A stretch of 64,000 nt of DNA from Phanerochaete sordida. Its lineage: Eukaryota; Basidiomycota; Agaricomycetes; Polyporales; Phanerochaetaceae. The DNA lies in NCBI GenBank assembly GCA_019973155.2, contig BPQB01000023.1, positions 310,001 to 374,000 on the forward strand, read 5' to 3'. The notes below the pieces were generated by a model, which was not told the origin of the DNA, did not search any database, and saw only the letters and a list, made by a program, of their open reading frames with translations. Within the stretch, counting starts at the first letter, position 1, and each line of letters opens with the position of its first letter. Position numbers and translations under genes: made by a program. Shown one piece after another: positions 42,724-53,885 of this stretch.

Positions 42724-44803
42724 ATGTCGAAGGGTGACATTCGGTCGACGTTGGGGTCCATCGCGCTAGGAGGCCTGGTGTGTCTGTTGTGAGTCGTGCG
42801 ACCCTCGAGCGCGGCCGCGTTTGCTGACACGGTGCAGCCTGTCGGGAATAGTGGCCATGCAGGTCTACCTGTACCTCCGCGTGTATAAGAAGGACCGGTT
42901 CTACATCAAGGGTGTCGTGAGTAGCCATGTTCACTCCTGGTACTACGAAGTTTCATGTCCGGTTCATAGGTGTTTCTCGTTTGGTGAGCCTGCCGGCGCT
43001 GCAGCGCGACGCGCCCGTTAACTCCTATGTTCGCCAGGGGCATGGATTTTGCGCACACGCTCATGGTCTGCATCGCGAATTGGATGTATCTCATCGAGGG
43101 CTTTGGGGATGTGGCGGATACGGATCATATAAACTGGTGCGTCGGCCCACACTTCGCAAAGGCATAGGTTACTAACAGTCGCGTGCAGGAGCATCGGCGT
43201 GACTGTCGCCCTGACGGTGAGCCCTGCGAAGAAGAAAATGCGTAGCGAACAGGACGCTGACCTGCCCTCAGGCCCTTGTAACGTTCGTCGTGCATTGGTG
43301 AGTGCCGCCCCTCATACGCACAAACCTCCCCGGCTGACGTCGACATAGCTTCTTCACGCACAGAATACACATCGGTTCGTTCACCGTGACATTCTCACCG
43401 ACAGACCAACACTAACGACCGTGCCAGTGAGCAAGGGCAACAACCTGCTCACGTACCCTCTGGTAAGTCGTGCTTCCTGTTATAGACAGCATCTTGCGCA
43501 ACCCTGCTCACGTCGTCCTCGTTGCCCGCCAGGCGACGCTCGCGCTCTTCCGTCTCAGTGAGTACAGTTTTTCCGCAATACAACGGTACGGCGTGGCTGA
43601 TGTAGAATGTCTCACCGCAGTTGCGGCACTCGGTATGCAGCGACATCTTACGTTTCGCTGCGTGCGCTGACCTTTCTCCCACCGCGCCCAGTGTCCACGT
43701 CCGAGATGTTGGTTTTCGATACCATTTTTCCGATCCTCGCACACTCGCTGACGACCGTGCAGGATTCGGCTCCAGAGCTACTCGGCTTTCGTAACGGACT
43801 ACGGCGTCGGTGTTCCCTTTCCGTTTCAAGTCGCCGTATCTCATCGAATCGCGTCCAGTATGTCTTCACCATGGGCCTGGGATCCGCCGTCGCTCTGGAC
43901 GTCTTCATCACCATGGGCCTCTGCCACTATCTGCGCCAAAGCAAGTCCGGCTTCTCGAGGTACGTCTGATCCTTCGCGCGTGGCGGCATGCTGCATACTG
44001 ATTGGCGCATTTTTTGTGCTCGCGTGCCGCAACTTACAGCATGAACGATATTATCGACTCGCTCGTCCTGTACACCGTTGAGACGGGCCTGGTTACTTGG
44101 TACGCATGGCTCGTCCTGCGACCCGTTCCGGGCCCGCTCACATGTTCATCAGCGTCACAACAATCGTCTCCCTCATCTGCGTGAGTTTCCACCGCGTCTC
44201 GGCTCGCCCACGCTGACCCGCGCTCCAGTGGGTCGCGATGCCGCACAACCTCATCTTCCTCGGCCTGCACTTCACGATCAGCAAGCGTGAGTCTGCGCCC
44301 AGTCTGCCGCCGTGTGCCCGCCCGCTGACCGCCCGCCTGCAGTCTACGCCAACTCCCTGATGGCAACGTACGTCTCGGCGCGCCCCTCGTGCCACGCACC
44401 CGTGCTGACGTCGGGCACCCTCCACAGATTGAACTCTCGCGCGCAGCTCCGCGCACGCTCGCAGTCCTCGTCGAACTCGGACGGCCGCGAATTCTCGCTG
44501 CCCGTGATGCTCTCCGCCGCGCGCACCGGCCGCTCCGCCGTGAGTCCCCCGCCTGCGCCCGCGCGTGCCGCCCGCTGACCCCCCGCAGGCGCGCCGGAGC
44601 GAGCGCGTCGACCCGACGAGCACGCGCACGGTCGAGATCAGCGTGCAGAAGACGGTGCACCACGAGGTCGACGGCGAGCTCGCGACGGACGTGAACCTGA
44701 AGGGCGCGCGCTTCGGCGAGCGCTCGGGCCAGCACGACACGGACGACCACTCGAGCAGCGACATGCAGAGCGAGCGCGGCAAGGGCTTCCTCGGGAGCTT
44801 GTG
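42724..44803 (+). CDS. Seven-helix membrane protein, DUF6534-like, copy 2
   Basis: Tandem paralogue of the gene at 39419 with parallel exon boundaries. ATG at 42724 (MSKGDIRSTLGSIALGGLVC), stop ending 44803, about 350 aa. Segments: LSGIVAMQVYLYLRVYKKD, FAHTLMVCIANWMYLIEGFG, SIGVTVALT, FFTHRIH, VSKGNN, TMGLGSAVALDVFITMGLCH, YLRQSKSGFSS, MNDIIDSLVLYTVETGLVTW, PHNLIFLGLHFTISKVYANS, and a longer hydrophilic tail with VEISVQKTVHHEVDGEL that ends GKGFLGSL. The cytoplasmic tail differs most between copies. Function unknown; a plasma-membrane location is inferred from the helices. Confidence 0.75.
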
Positions 44804-45350
44804 ATGGCGCTGCGCTGTTTTCTAATAATTCTGCACGCACACACTTCCTGCCCTGACGCCCCGCCACGCCCCGCACCCGCGCGCCGCAATGAGGCCGCGG
44901 CGCTGCTACGACCCCTCCGCCTGTACCCGCCACCCCGCTCACGCCACGACGACGCCGAACCGAACCTCACGTTCTTTACCCCCTCATGCTCTTGGACCTG
45001 CTTCCACTTCATTCGCATACCTTAGACCACACATGAGACCCGTGCTACTATGTTCGCAACCATACACTCATCTTTTGTTTGCCCACGCGCGCCGCGAACG
45101 GGCTGCGAAGCCTCGACGCCGATGTGCTGCTGTTATGACTAAAACCGACGTACATACAGGCCTGACTAGTCTTTTCGTACGGGCTCGTATTGCATAATTG
45201 AATACCAACTTTGTTCGATGAGTGGGGTGGTACAGAGCGTTCTACATACTAGTCGAGCGTATCATAATCCTAACGGTACAAGAAAAAGTCCGTGCAAGAA
45301 ATACAGCAGTGGTCGCGAAAGATAGTAAAAACAGGACATGAAAAAATAGG
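44804..45350. other. Convergent intergenic region
   Basis: 3' regions of DUF6534-like copy 2 (plus) and the minus-strand hypothetical gene. No gene seen. Confidence 0.6.
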
Positions 45351-46631
45351 TCAAAGCGAGCTACAGGGAAGTACCAGCTTGAACACTCGGGACCAAAAGG
45401 GCAGTCTTGTGGAGGGGTCGAAAAGGTCTAGAAGTGAAGCGTGAGCAGCGGGTGCTTCTCGGAAAGGGGGAGGTTCGCCAGGACTGTCGAGAGCGAAACA
45501 TGTATCGCTGAAGACGACCTCAACACGCGGGAGGGAGGGGTGATGTGTAGATGTGTCGTTCTCTCCGTCCATAAGACTTCGAGCCTTGTAACACGGAGAC
45601 ACGCAGCATCCGGAGTCGCTATCGTCTCCGCATTCTTCGTCATCTGGTTCTACAGATGAGACCGGCTCGTCGTCGACGGCCATGCTCGGATACTCTTTCA
45701 CATCCTGCACATCTCCATCGGCGCACGAAGGGGGCGACACAACGACTTCGGCGCCGGCGCAGGCCTCTTCATCCCACGACTTGCCGACCCCCTCGTTGAG
45801 TTCGAGGGCACGATCGGCATCGTCCACGAGCGTACCGACGGAGCTCGCCCACGAGGATCGGCGCCCCGAATTGCGTGTATGCCGGCTACGCTTGCGTTCT
45901 GGAGTGGAAGGGACCGCGAAGGTCGCCGAGGAGGGTGTGCGCATGTCGATAGAGCGCTTGCGCGATGGTGTGTCGTCGAGACAGAGAGTGGGAAGAGAAC
46001 GTTTTGCGCGGGATGGTGAAGAGCACGGTGATGTGACGTCCTCCGCAGGAACGGGGAGATGGAGTGTGATGCTCGTCAGTCGGTTATGGCCAGCCAAGCA
46101 TGGGCACCCTAGGACGTCCGCGAGGAGGTCGTCTCTGACAGATATCTGCACGAGCCAGCGATGTATGCGAGAGCATGAACGCGCGGACGCGTCGTGGTCT
46201 TCAGAGGACTTGAGAATACTCGCAAGCGAGCGGGACCACTCCACGATGCCGACGACGACTGGTAGTACCAGGCACACCGCGTCGAGGAGAGTGGATGGGC
46301 CATCGGGCGGCATGATGTAGCACGCTACTTGCTTGCAGCGCTCTGCTCGTAGACGTTGTCGCTGCACGGATACTACTAAGATCTGTTGCTCAATGCTCGA
46401 ATGGGCCTTTGAATACTGGCTAACACGGATGCGTACCAGTCTGAGCAGCCATTCGAAGACTTCTCGTGCGACCCAATCGAACACGGTGTGTAGGTGCATC
46501 TTAATCTTGAAAACTATCTCCTCTAGCCGCCAGAAGCTGTCGATGAACTGGTGAACCTGGTCGGGCAGAAGCCGACGGGGCTGAATGGTCCAAAATTCTA
46601 GAAGGGAAGTTATTACTTCGTTCTGCTGCAC
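45351..46631 (-). CDS. Hypothetical protein with disordered acidic C-terminal half; 5' end uncertain
   Basis: A 426-codon open frame that begins at a GTG, so the true start is either an internal Met (LKIKMHLHTVFDW region) or in an upstream exon not identified. The N-terminal third is helical and partly hydrophobic (VFDWVAREVFEWLLRLVRI; TLLDAVCLVLPVVVGIVEWS). The middle is basic and Ser-rich (SRAKRSLPTLCLDDTPSRKR; TPERKRSRHTRNSGRRSS). The C-terminal part is acidic (EPDDEECGDDSDSG). No family recognised. The length of open frame and its composition make it a likely gene. Coding-like frames at 46.7-47.3 kb on the same strand may be its 5' exons. Confidence 0.5.
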   Translation of the reverse strand: MQQNEVITSLLEFWTIQPRRLLPDQVHQFIDSFWRLEEIVFKIKMHLHTVFDWVAREVFEWLLRLVRIRVSQYSKAHSSIEQQILVVSVQRQRLRAERCKQVACYIMPPDGPSTLLDAVCLVLPVVVGIVEWSRSLASILKSSEDHDASARSCSRIHRWLVQISVRDDLLADVLGCPCLAGHNRLTSITLHLPVPAEDVTSPCSSPSRAKRSLPTLCLDDTPSRKRSIDMRTPSSATFAVPSTPERKRSRHTRNSGRRSSWASSVGTLVDDADRALELNEGVGKSWDEEACAGAEVVVSPPSCADGDVQDVKEYPSMAVDDEPVSSVEPDDEECGDDSDSGCCVSPCYKARSLMDGENDTSTHHPSLPRVEVVFSDTCFALDSPGEPPPFREAPAAHASLLDLFDPSTRLPFWSRVFKLVLPCSSL

Positions 46632-48081
46632 ATCCTGCTAGCACTCGCCTTGGTAGAGGTTTGTAGTCAAAGAGTCAATATACACTCGCGCATCCGGGCG
46701 CGCTTTGAGTGGCTCCAAAGCAAATGCATCGTCAAGCGGCAGCATGTAGGGGTGGAGATCGGCTCAGCCAGCAGAGTAGATCCATGGGCCTAAGCACATC
46801 TTGTAGTCGCCGAGGAACAATGGAGGACGCGTGGGGAAGGGCAGCATTGCGTCGCCGCTCCTTCACAATTGCGCCGACAGCACTGCGAGAGGGAGCGACG
46901 AGAAACGACATTCCCGTAGATATCCACGTGCGGATGCGCGAAGGGTCTGTGTTGCCACCTGGTTCACAATTAGAGCCGGCGGTCACAATAAGGCCTGCAC
47001 GCACCGTTGCACCGTGCAAGGGACATTGGCTTTCGACGTGCTTGAATCTTCCCAAGATGTAGAATCAGGAAATATGACTCTGAGCTGTATCTCTGCGTGT
47101 GAGATGGTCTGACGGTCGAGGGCAAGCAGCGGTCGAGGATTTGTTGCGCTTATTCGCGCGGCGCCATTGCCCATATATAGATATTCTAAGATTAGATTGC
47201 AGACTCCTGCGCTAGATAACGGAAGGAGAGCATCTTCAAATTTGCTTCCGAGCTGCACAGGCGGCGGGCTTTGGAAGGTCAAGCTCCTGAAACTTGAACG
47301 CGACAAACAGTTTGAAGCAGCCTGCTCAGAAAACATGTCGTATCCTAAAGCACGTTATAGTAGGTCACCTCGCTCTCGCAGTGTACGACATTTTCAGTCG
47401 CCTGTTTTCTTGGGGCTAACGCACCTGCACTCGTCCTCAGGATCGGTGGAGTTGTTTCGATTCCGCACCTTTGCGTAACCCGAGCGCAGCTCGGCCCAAC
47501 GTGAAGGAGCTGACAGCCCGAATCCGCAATCGTCGGTCGCTACAATTTCTGCTTATCCTCCCGTCTCTCTTTGCCAGACCTCCGCCGTTTCAAAGCTTGT
47601 GCGTGCCGAGAGGAACCACCATGCCATCGCATTGGCGCCGCATCTCTCAGCACTCTCGATTGCCGACGGCACTGTCCTGGCCTATCCTCGCTTTGGGTGC
47701 GCACAGAGGCTATTCGCAGATTGGCAAATGGGCCCGCGCAGCGTACGCGTACAGACGGCCTCCTTTGCACGCGTCTCCACAGGTTTCCCGCGCGCCCCGG
47801 AGTATGGCGAGCACGCTAACAGGCCTCTCGGGCTCTCCCTCCGTGCAGGCGCGAGAGTCACCTCTGCGCTACGTCTGTCCTGCACCGCAACCTTGCTCGG
47901 TGGACGTGCTCCCGGGGCTCTGTCAGCATGCTCCTCATCCGCCACCCTTGGCTTAGCTCGTGCCCCCTTGGGCTTCTCCGCCTGCGAGGTCTCTATATGA
48001 GCTTCCGCTGTTCGCGATGGTCTGTATTCCCTTCCTGGCACGTCCCCTTCCTTGTCTGCCTCTCCTCGACCACCCACACCC
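46632..48081. other. Divergent region with possible extra minus-strand exons
   Basis: On the minus strand an ATG-led frame from 47336 (MFSEQAASNCLSRSSFRSLT and on) and a frame with RRRNAALPHASSIVPRRLQD around 46800 look coding. I could not join them with confidence to each other or to the gene at 45351. The plus strand from 47.5 kb should be promoter and leader of the MFS gene. Confidence 0.35.
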
Positions 48082-50113
48082 ATGGCGCCCACGCTGATAC
48101 GCGACTCGTTCGTAGGGTACCTCCTCTACCAACTGTCAGGGCACAAAGCTCTTCAGTACCCGGAAGATGACCCGGGCTTCGTTCCGCCCTCAACCTCAAA
48201 CCCAGTCTACAGGAACGTCAGCAGCGCGCCGTCGCCGCTCGAGTCCAAAGGTGCTACTCCCACCGCCAGGGATGCATCTGCAGACGAAGAGTCTCGCGCA
48301 TCTCACGACGCCGGCTCCGACCAAGAAACGCTGCGCGAGCCGGACACGTCCAAGGGTAGGCGGCAGAAGGCACCCGACGTAGAGGAAGGCGACCTTGCGA
48401 AAGAGCGCGACAGGGCCTCTGTACAAGAAGAAATGACGGAGTCATATATTGTCACATGGTACGGTGATGACGACCCAGAGCACCCGCGAAATGTACGCCT
48501 CTCGCACGCTTTCACGTACTACGCGCTGACCTTTTCACCCAGTGGTCCTTGGCCAAGAAGTGTTTCGTGACCTTCCTAATCTGCCTGCTCACCTTCAGCA
48601 TCTACATCGGCTCCTCGCTCTACGCCCCGGGCATCGAGAGCGTCGTGCAGGACTTCCACGTCTCGCCCGTCGCAGCGACGCTGGGCCTCACGCTCTTCGT
48701 CGTCGGCTACGGCGTCGGCCCGATGTTCCTGAGCCCACTCTCGGAGATCCCGCACCTCGGGCGCACGACCGTCTACATCCTCTCGCTCGCGCTCTTCGTC
48801 GCGCTGCAGGTGCCCACCGCGCTCGCGAAGAACCTCGGCGCGCTCCTCCCGCTGCGCTTCCTCGCCGGCTTCGCAGGCTCGCCCGCGCTCGCGACGGGCG
48901 GCGCGAGCCTCAGCGACATCTGGCCGCCCGCGACGCAGGCCGTCGCGATCGGCCTCTGGGGCGTCGCTGCCGTCAGCGGACCCGTGCTCGGGCCACTCCT
49001 CGGCGGCTTCGCGTCGCAGGCCAAGGGCTGGACGTGGACGATCTGGATCTTGCTCTGGATGAGCGGCCTCGCGCTGGCGTTTCTCGTGGTGTTGCTGCCC
49101 GAGACCTCGCCCTCTACGTGCGTGCATGTTCCTCCCCGGCTGTGAACTCCGGGGCTCATAGTAATGTGTGTGCAGGCTACTCTACCGCCGCGCTGCACGC
49201 ATCCGTCGCGTCACGGGCGACAAGCGGTACAAGTCGCAGGGCGAGATCGAGGCGGAGCACATGACGCTCAAAGACGTCGCCATGATGACCATGATTCGGC
49301 CGTTCATCCTCATGTTTGTCGAGCCCATTGTGGCGTTTTGGAACGTCTACATCGCGCTGGTGTACGGTATCATCTACATCTTTATCGAGTCCTTCCGGGT
49401 CGTCTTCGTGGAACACCACGGATTCAACATCGGTCAGAACGGGTTGGCGTTCCTGGTATGTGCACACTTCTAAAGTCGTCAGTTCAGAGGTCGCTCACCG
49501 GAAGGGACGCAGGGCGTTTTCATCGGCGCTATGGTCACCTTCTTCGTCTATGCGCCTTACGCATTGCGGGTCTTAAGACCGATGTTCTTGAATAATAGTG
49601 AGCATTTTGGCACACTATCGCATTCAGAGTTACAACGGTATCGTACAGCCTTCGTGCCGGAGATGCGGATGCCCGTCGCGATGCTCGGCTGCTTCTTCCT
49701 GCCGGCCTCGCTCTTCTGGTTCGGGTGGACGAGCAGCGCCGGCGTGCACTGGATCGTGCCGATCCTCGCGTCCGCGCTCTTCAGCGCGGGCGTGTACACG
49801 CTCTTCGCGGCGGGCCTCAACTACCTCACGGACTGCTACCCGCGCTACGTCGCGAGCGTGCTCGCGGGCAACGACTTCTTCCGCGCGATGGTCGGCGCGG
49901 CGTTCCCGCTCTTCAGCACCGCGTTCTTCCACAACCTCGGCGTCGGCCCCGCGTGCAGCCTCCTCGCCGGCGTCACCATCCTCATGATCCCCATCCCGTG
50001 GCTGCTGTGGGTCGTCTGGTCGCTCTGCGCCCGCTGAACGCTGCTGACCTCGGGTGCCGTGCAGGTATTACTACGGCGCGCGCATCCGCTCGTGGAGCAA
50101 GTATGCTGACTAG
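48082..50113 (+). CDS. MFS transporter, DHA1 family, CaMDR1/Flr1-like
   Basis: Exons 48082-48492, 48543-49117, 49176-49455, 49513-49597, 49649-50018 and 50065-50113 give about 589 aa. A 140-residue charged N-terminus precedes the first helix (FVTFLICLLTFSIYIGSSLY). Family motifs: SPLSEIPHLGRTTVYI, ALQVPTALAKNLGALL, GGASLSDIWPPATQA, GPVLGPLLGGFASQAKGWTW, PETS, LLYRRAARIRRVTGD, and C-terminal YYGARIRSWSK. This is the CaMDR1/Flr1 pattern of proton-driven multidrug exporters at the plasma membrane. The substrate is not deducible. The start is the ATG at 48082; an extension begins with TTG. Confidence 0.9.
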
Positions 50114-51138
50114 ATAAGCCGCGAGAAGCACAACAGCCTTCGATATCGAAAATTCCAAATTTAATACAGACTGGACAGCTTTCCGTCCTCATTTTGATTT
50201 GTTTTTTATTTGTTTCCTTTAAACTCGAGCATCTCATAGTCTTCCAAATGTATCCATATGCATCATGTATGGTAAATTCTAGAGGTGAATGTATTTTACT
50301 TGTTTACGGTCTTTGATAGGTGCAAGCGCTATGCGAAGGTGAACACACTGTAGCACCGCACCGGAAAGCTACGGGATACTTGATACGTATTGAGACGCAT
50401 CGTGCTTAGGAAGAACTACTCTACGGTGGCATATAATACAAGGATCTATCTATAACAGCATAAAGTCTGAGCATGATCCTGGAGTTACGGTGAGCGGGGA
50501 AAAGGAGTCTTGAGCCACAGTTCAGTCCGAAGTTCGTAACAGCATGAGAGAAAGCAGTGTCATCGGGTTCTGGCTGCCGCGCTGTACCTCCTCAGCGCAA
50601 CACACGTCTCCCCGCCGCCCGTCAGAACACGTCCCCGCCGTCTAACCACCACGGGCGCCGCTTCCTCGCGCTCCTGGACGCGCCCGCTCCTACCATCGGG
50701 GGCTCTTCGCGAGCTGTCAAACAGACTCGACGTGGGTGTGATGTATGATGTGCGTGATGCGGCGGGCGGGTGCGTTCGCCCGAGCGGCGGGCGGCCGCGC
50801 GTGTGCGGCTTGTGTGAGGCTCCGAGGCGTCAGCTCCGGACGCCGGGTCGTTGTGTGCGCGGGGTGCTCGCGCGATGTCTTGCGCGGCTTGCGTGAAAGG
50901 CCGGCGGGTGCCTCGACAGGCGATGAACGGCGGGCGTGGTGCCCGCGGGCATAACGGCTCGCATGGGGTGGGTGTGGGGTGCTTCGCGAGAGCGCGGGTG
51001 CGTGTAGTGCGCTCTTTTAATTATGGGACGTGTGCGCGGTGCAGGGCCGGCGGTGATGTGGTGCGAAGCGCGGGCGTGCGAGTGGAGATGCTGCGTCGGT
51101 CGAGAGAGGACAGGGAAGAAGTCGAGGGTCGCGACGGG
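50114..51138. other. Intergenic
   Basis: AT-rich MFS 3' region to about 50550, then a sharply GC-rich stretch downstream of the first -AVFF mini-gene. No other gene supported. Confidence 0.5.
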
Positions 51139-51279
51139 CTAGAAGAAGACGGCGGCGACGGCGGACGCCTGCGCCTTGATCGCGTTTTGGGCGCCGTGCG
51201 GCCGCGCAGGCTTCGCGGAGGCGGAGGCGACAGCGGCGGCGTTGTACTCGACGGGCACGGTGGATGCGCTGGTGAACAT
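51139..51279 (-). CDS. Mini-gene 1, 46-aa Ala/Ser-rich peptide ending -AVFF
   Basis: An ATG at 51279 opens a single 47-codon frame ending ...AVAAVFF-stop. The peptide starts MFTSASTVPVEYNAAAVASA, is rich in Ala and Ser with a few Lys/Arg, and has no Cys, no signal peptide and no membrane helix. Its last 16 residues (QNAIKAQASAVAAVFF) line up without gaps with those of mini-gene 2 (QTNIKNAAGSAGAVFF), and both peptides are exactly 46 residues. A TATA-like element inside a 12-bp inverted repeat lies about 95 bp upstream. I do not know this family. Alternatives: a disordered stress protein or a peptide precursor; the C-terminal aromatic pair could be a recognition tag. All of this is inference. 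Confidence 0.55.
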   Translation of the reverse strand: MFTSASTVPVEYNAAAVASASAKPARPHGAQNAIKAQASAVAAVFF

Positions 51280-51363
51280 TAGGGCGGGTGTTCGGTGGGA
51301 GGGTTTAGGTGTGTGAAGGGCAGATGCGAGTGTGGGCTGCGAGTGGTAGGGCGGCCCTGACGA

Positions 51364-51396
51364 CGTCCAGCCGTTTTATGTTGCAACGGCTGGACG
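51364..51396. repeat. Perfect 12-bp inverted repeat upstream of mini-gene 1
   Basis: Arms 51364-51375 (CGTCCAGCCGTT) and 51385-51396 (AACGGCTGGACG) around a 9-nt loop containing the TATA-like ATAAAA on the minus strand. Position is about 85-117 bp upstream of the mini-gene ATG. It could be a regulator-binding site or an RNA hairpin in the leader. Confidence 0.8.
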
Positions 51397-53618
51397 CTGG
51401 ACGCCAGCATCCGAGATGCGGTAAAAGGCATCCGTGACACCTCTGACGTCGCCGCGCAGCCGTAACCTCGCGAAGACATATTGTCGCTACCATATCGAGA
51501 GAGCTTAGGACTTACCTCTGCGGGCAGCGTTGTACCGCCTGTGCCAGAGCGGGTGCCTAGACCGTTGGTCGAGGAAGACATCATCCCCGCCCCCTGGGTT
51601 TCGTTCCCGGGGCTGTATGTGCCTATGACGAACACTGTCAAAGTTTACCGCATTTCGCAACGGCAGGTATAACGAGTAAAACAGCAACGGCGATCCGCAA
51701 CCTTCGGTAGCAGATGGTGGCAGTGACCCAACGCTCGCGCGAGGTGAGGTAAAACCCTCGGCGTCTCGGACCGGATCACGCGGCTGGTTCGGCTCTGCAA
51801 AGGACGCCCGAGCCGAACCGTTCTCCGTCTGCCCTCCACTTGCTTGCGCGTCGCCTGCGTTCTGAACTCATGCCTCGTCGTCGTCCCCTATCCTGACAAC
51901 ACTTATGCTGAAACGTCTATGGATTTTACCTTTGACTGCTGTAATATCTCTCGTGAGCCTTGTGCGGTGACAACACGACCACGAATATAGGTCAATCTCA
52001 GTCCCGATGCAAAGCCAGGCTGTCAAGATGTTCGTCACCGCGTTGTCTCCTCCAGGCTTGCCGAGATGAGAGTCTTTCAACCTTCGGAGAGCGATGCATC
52101 AGCACTGCACCAACCCAGACCTCGCCATGCTCCTAGCCTAAACTCTTCACCCCACGACCAGCTCCCAGGCCGTCCCAGCCATCGCCCGAAGCCCCACCTT
52201 GCGGCCGCGTCGTAGGCAACAGGCCGTTGCGACATCTGCCATCGCTGATACTGCGTTCGAGGCACGGCCTGCGGTGATCCCTAGCTGTGCCGCACGCCTC
52301 CCAGGCCAATTTGCGATGCTCCTTTCCACGCACGAACCCGCCCCGCCGCCCGGACGTACGGGCCAGCCCTCGGCGCGTCCCACGGGGGTACGCTGCACGG
52401 GACACGCGCACGCCGCGACTCGACGTCGTGCGTCAAGCGGCACCGCATGATGCGAGGACGCAGGCGGTCGCTACCCTGTGTCGCGTCGGTACGCGTGGGC
52501 ACCGTCGTGTCGTCATCCGCCGGCGCACGCGGGGCCGCGGGGGCGGAGAGGGTGTGTCGGCTAAGAGGCCCAAGGGTCCTGGTGCGTGCTCGCGTTCCCG
52601 CCCCCGTCGTGTTCGCCCCCACTCGCCCGCAGGCCATCAGCGCTGCGCTGGAGATGCGCAGGTGCTATTGTCCTCGAAGCGGCCCCCATCATGCCCGCAG
52701 CGCAGGGCTGATCACGGCCTCTTGCCAGGACTTGCCGTTCCAGACGACATCAATGCCATCTTTCACATCCCGTCGACATGGCCATCGGCCGTCCGTGATA
52801 CTTGACATCTACGCTGCCTGTTATTACGGCACGGCTCGAATGGGTATGTCTTGTTCTCGCAGTGTGGCGTATGCCGAATGCGCAGCGAATTACGCTGATT
52901 GTTTGGGATGATGTGCAGTCTTTGGCACGCGACCACGTACACCAAGCATTTGAACACGCAGGCAAATGGGTGGTGCCTGTCAGGCACCATCTACTCTGGT
53001 GGAATCATACCTCGAGTCGTGAGAACTCTAGCCCATCCCTCAGCCTCTAGACCGCCGTCGGATCCGTACGCTGGATCCGTCTCAGGAGGAAATTGCACAA
53101 TCTATCCATTATTGACAGAGGCGATACTACATAGGGTCGGCGGTGACAGGTGTGGGATGGAGAGGAGGGATCTGCAGCCCGGTGAGTCCGCAATTACAAA
53201 TGGGGGAAACTGTACGGTAAAGGCCGAGACATGACAGTCTAAACTACTACAGATACATTGCGAAGAGCGAGAGCATTACGAACGCATGCGAATAAAATAA
53301 CAACCATTTCCCAAGAGTCCGTGTTTCCTTCGAGGCTGCGTCCCTTGCGAGGGGGACGACGGCGGAGGCACCAGCCTCCGCGATATTATAGGCGCTTCAC
53401 GCCACAAGCTCCTTGTGGCGCAGGATCGAGGCCAAATCTCGATCGAAAGTGTCGTGGATGAGGGGTGGACACAGGGCGGGGCCCCGCGGGGGCCCGTGCC
53501 CGAAGTGAGGCGGATAACGCGACTCGTCGCCAAGCGCGACTGCAAGCGCAAGTCAGCAACCCCGGCGCCAAGCCTCGAGTCAGCCAGCGACGAACCTATA
53601 TGGTGCGCCCCGCGCTGC
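51397..53618. other. Long gene-poor region between mini-genes 1 and 2
   Basis: 2.2 kb. One minus-strand exon candidate at 51584-51516 (MMSSSTNGLGTRSGTGGTTL, then LPAE before a GTAAGT donor) has a good start and donor but no partner exon I trust. A GCCACAAG-CTC-CTTGTGGC hairpin lies at 53401. Otherwise nothing supported. Confidence 0.4.
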
Positions 53619-53759
53619 TCAGAAGAAGACGGCTCCTGCTGAGCCCGCCGCGTTCTTGATGTTGGTTTGCGACGAGGAGCCCTTGGTGCCGTTGCTGGCG
53701 GGCTTGGAGGCAGGCGCGGAGGCCTTGACACCGGAGGAGACGCGGAGGGAGGACGACAT
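53619..53759 (-). CDS. Mini-gene 2, 46-aa Ser/Ala-rich peptide ending -AVFF
   Basis: ATG at 53759, stop at 53619, single frame of 47 codons. The peptide starts MSSSLRVSSGVKASAPASKP and ends QTNIKNAAGSAGAVFF. Same length as mini-gene 1 and the same C-terminal pattern Q-x-x-I-K-(A/N)-x-A-x(4)-(A/G)-A-V-F-F, although the N-terminal halves share only composition. Ser, Ala, Lys and Gly dominate; predicted disordered. A TATAAA box lies 121 bp upstream and the ATG context is CACAATGT, so it is likely transcribed. The conserved end with a diverged remainder suggests selection on the C-terminus. Confidence 0.6.
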   Translation of the reverse strand: MSSSLRVSSGVKASAPASKPASNGTKGSSSQTNIKNAAGSAGAVFF

Positions 53760-53879
53760 TGTGGGTAGAGAGAGGTGGTGTGTGAGGGTCGTAGCGAGCC
53801 GTGTCGTCGACGGGTGTCTGGGTGCGTCTGGCGGAGGTTAAGTGCGATGGTGGGACAGCACCGCGGCAAGTGCAGAGCC

Positions 53880-53885
53880 TTTATA
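53880..53885 (-). promoter_or_regulatory. TATA box of mini-gene 2
   Basis: GCGTATAAAGG on the minus strand, 121-126 bp before the ATG. Confidence 0.6.
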
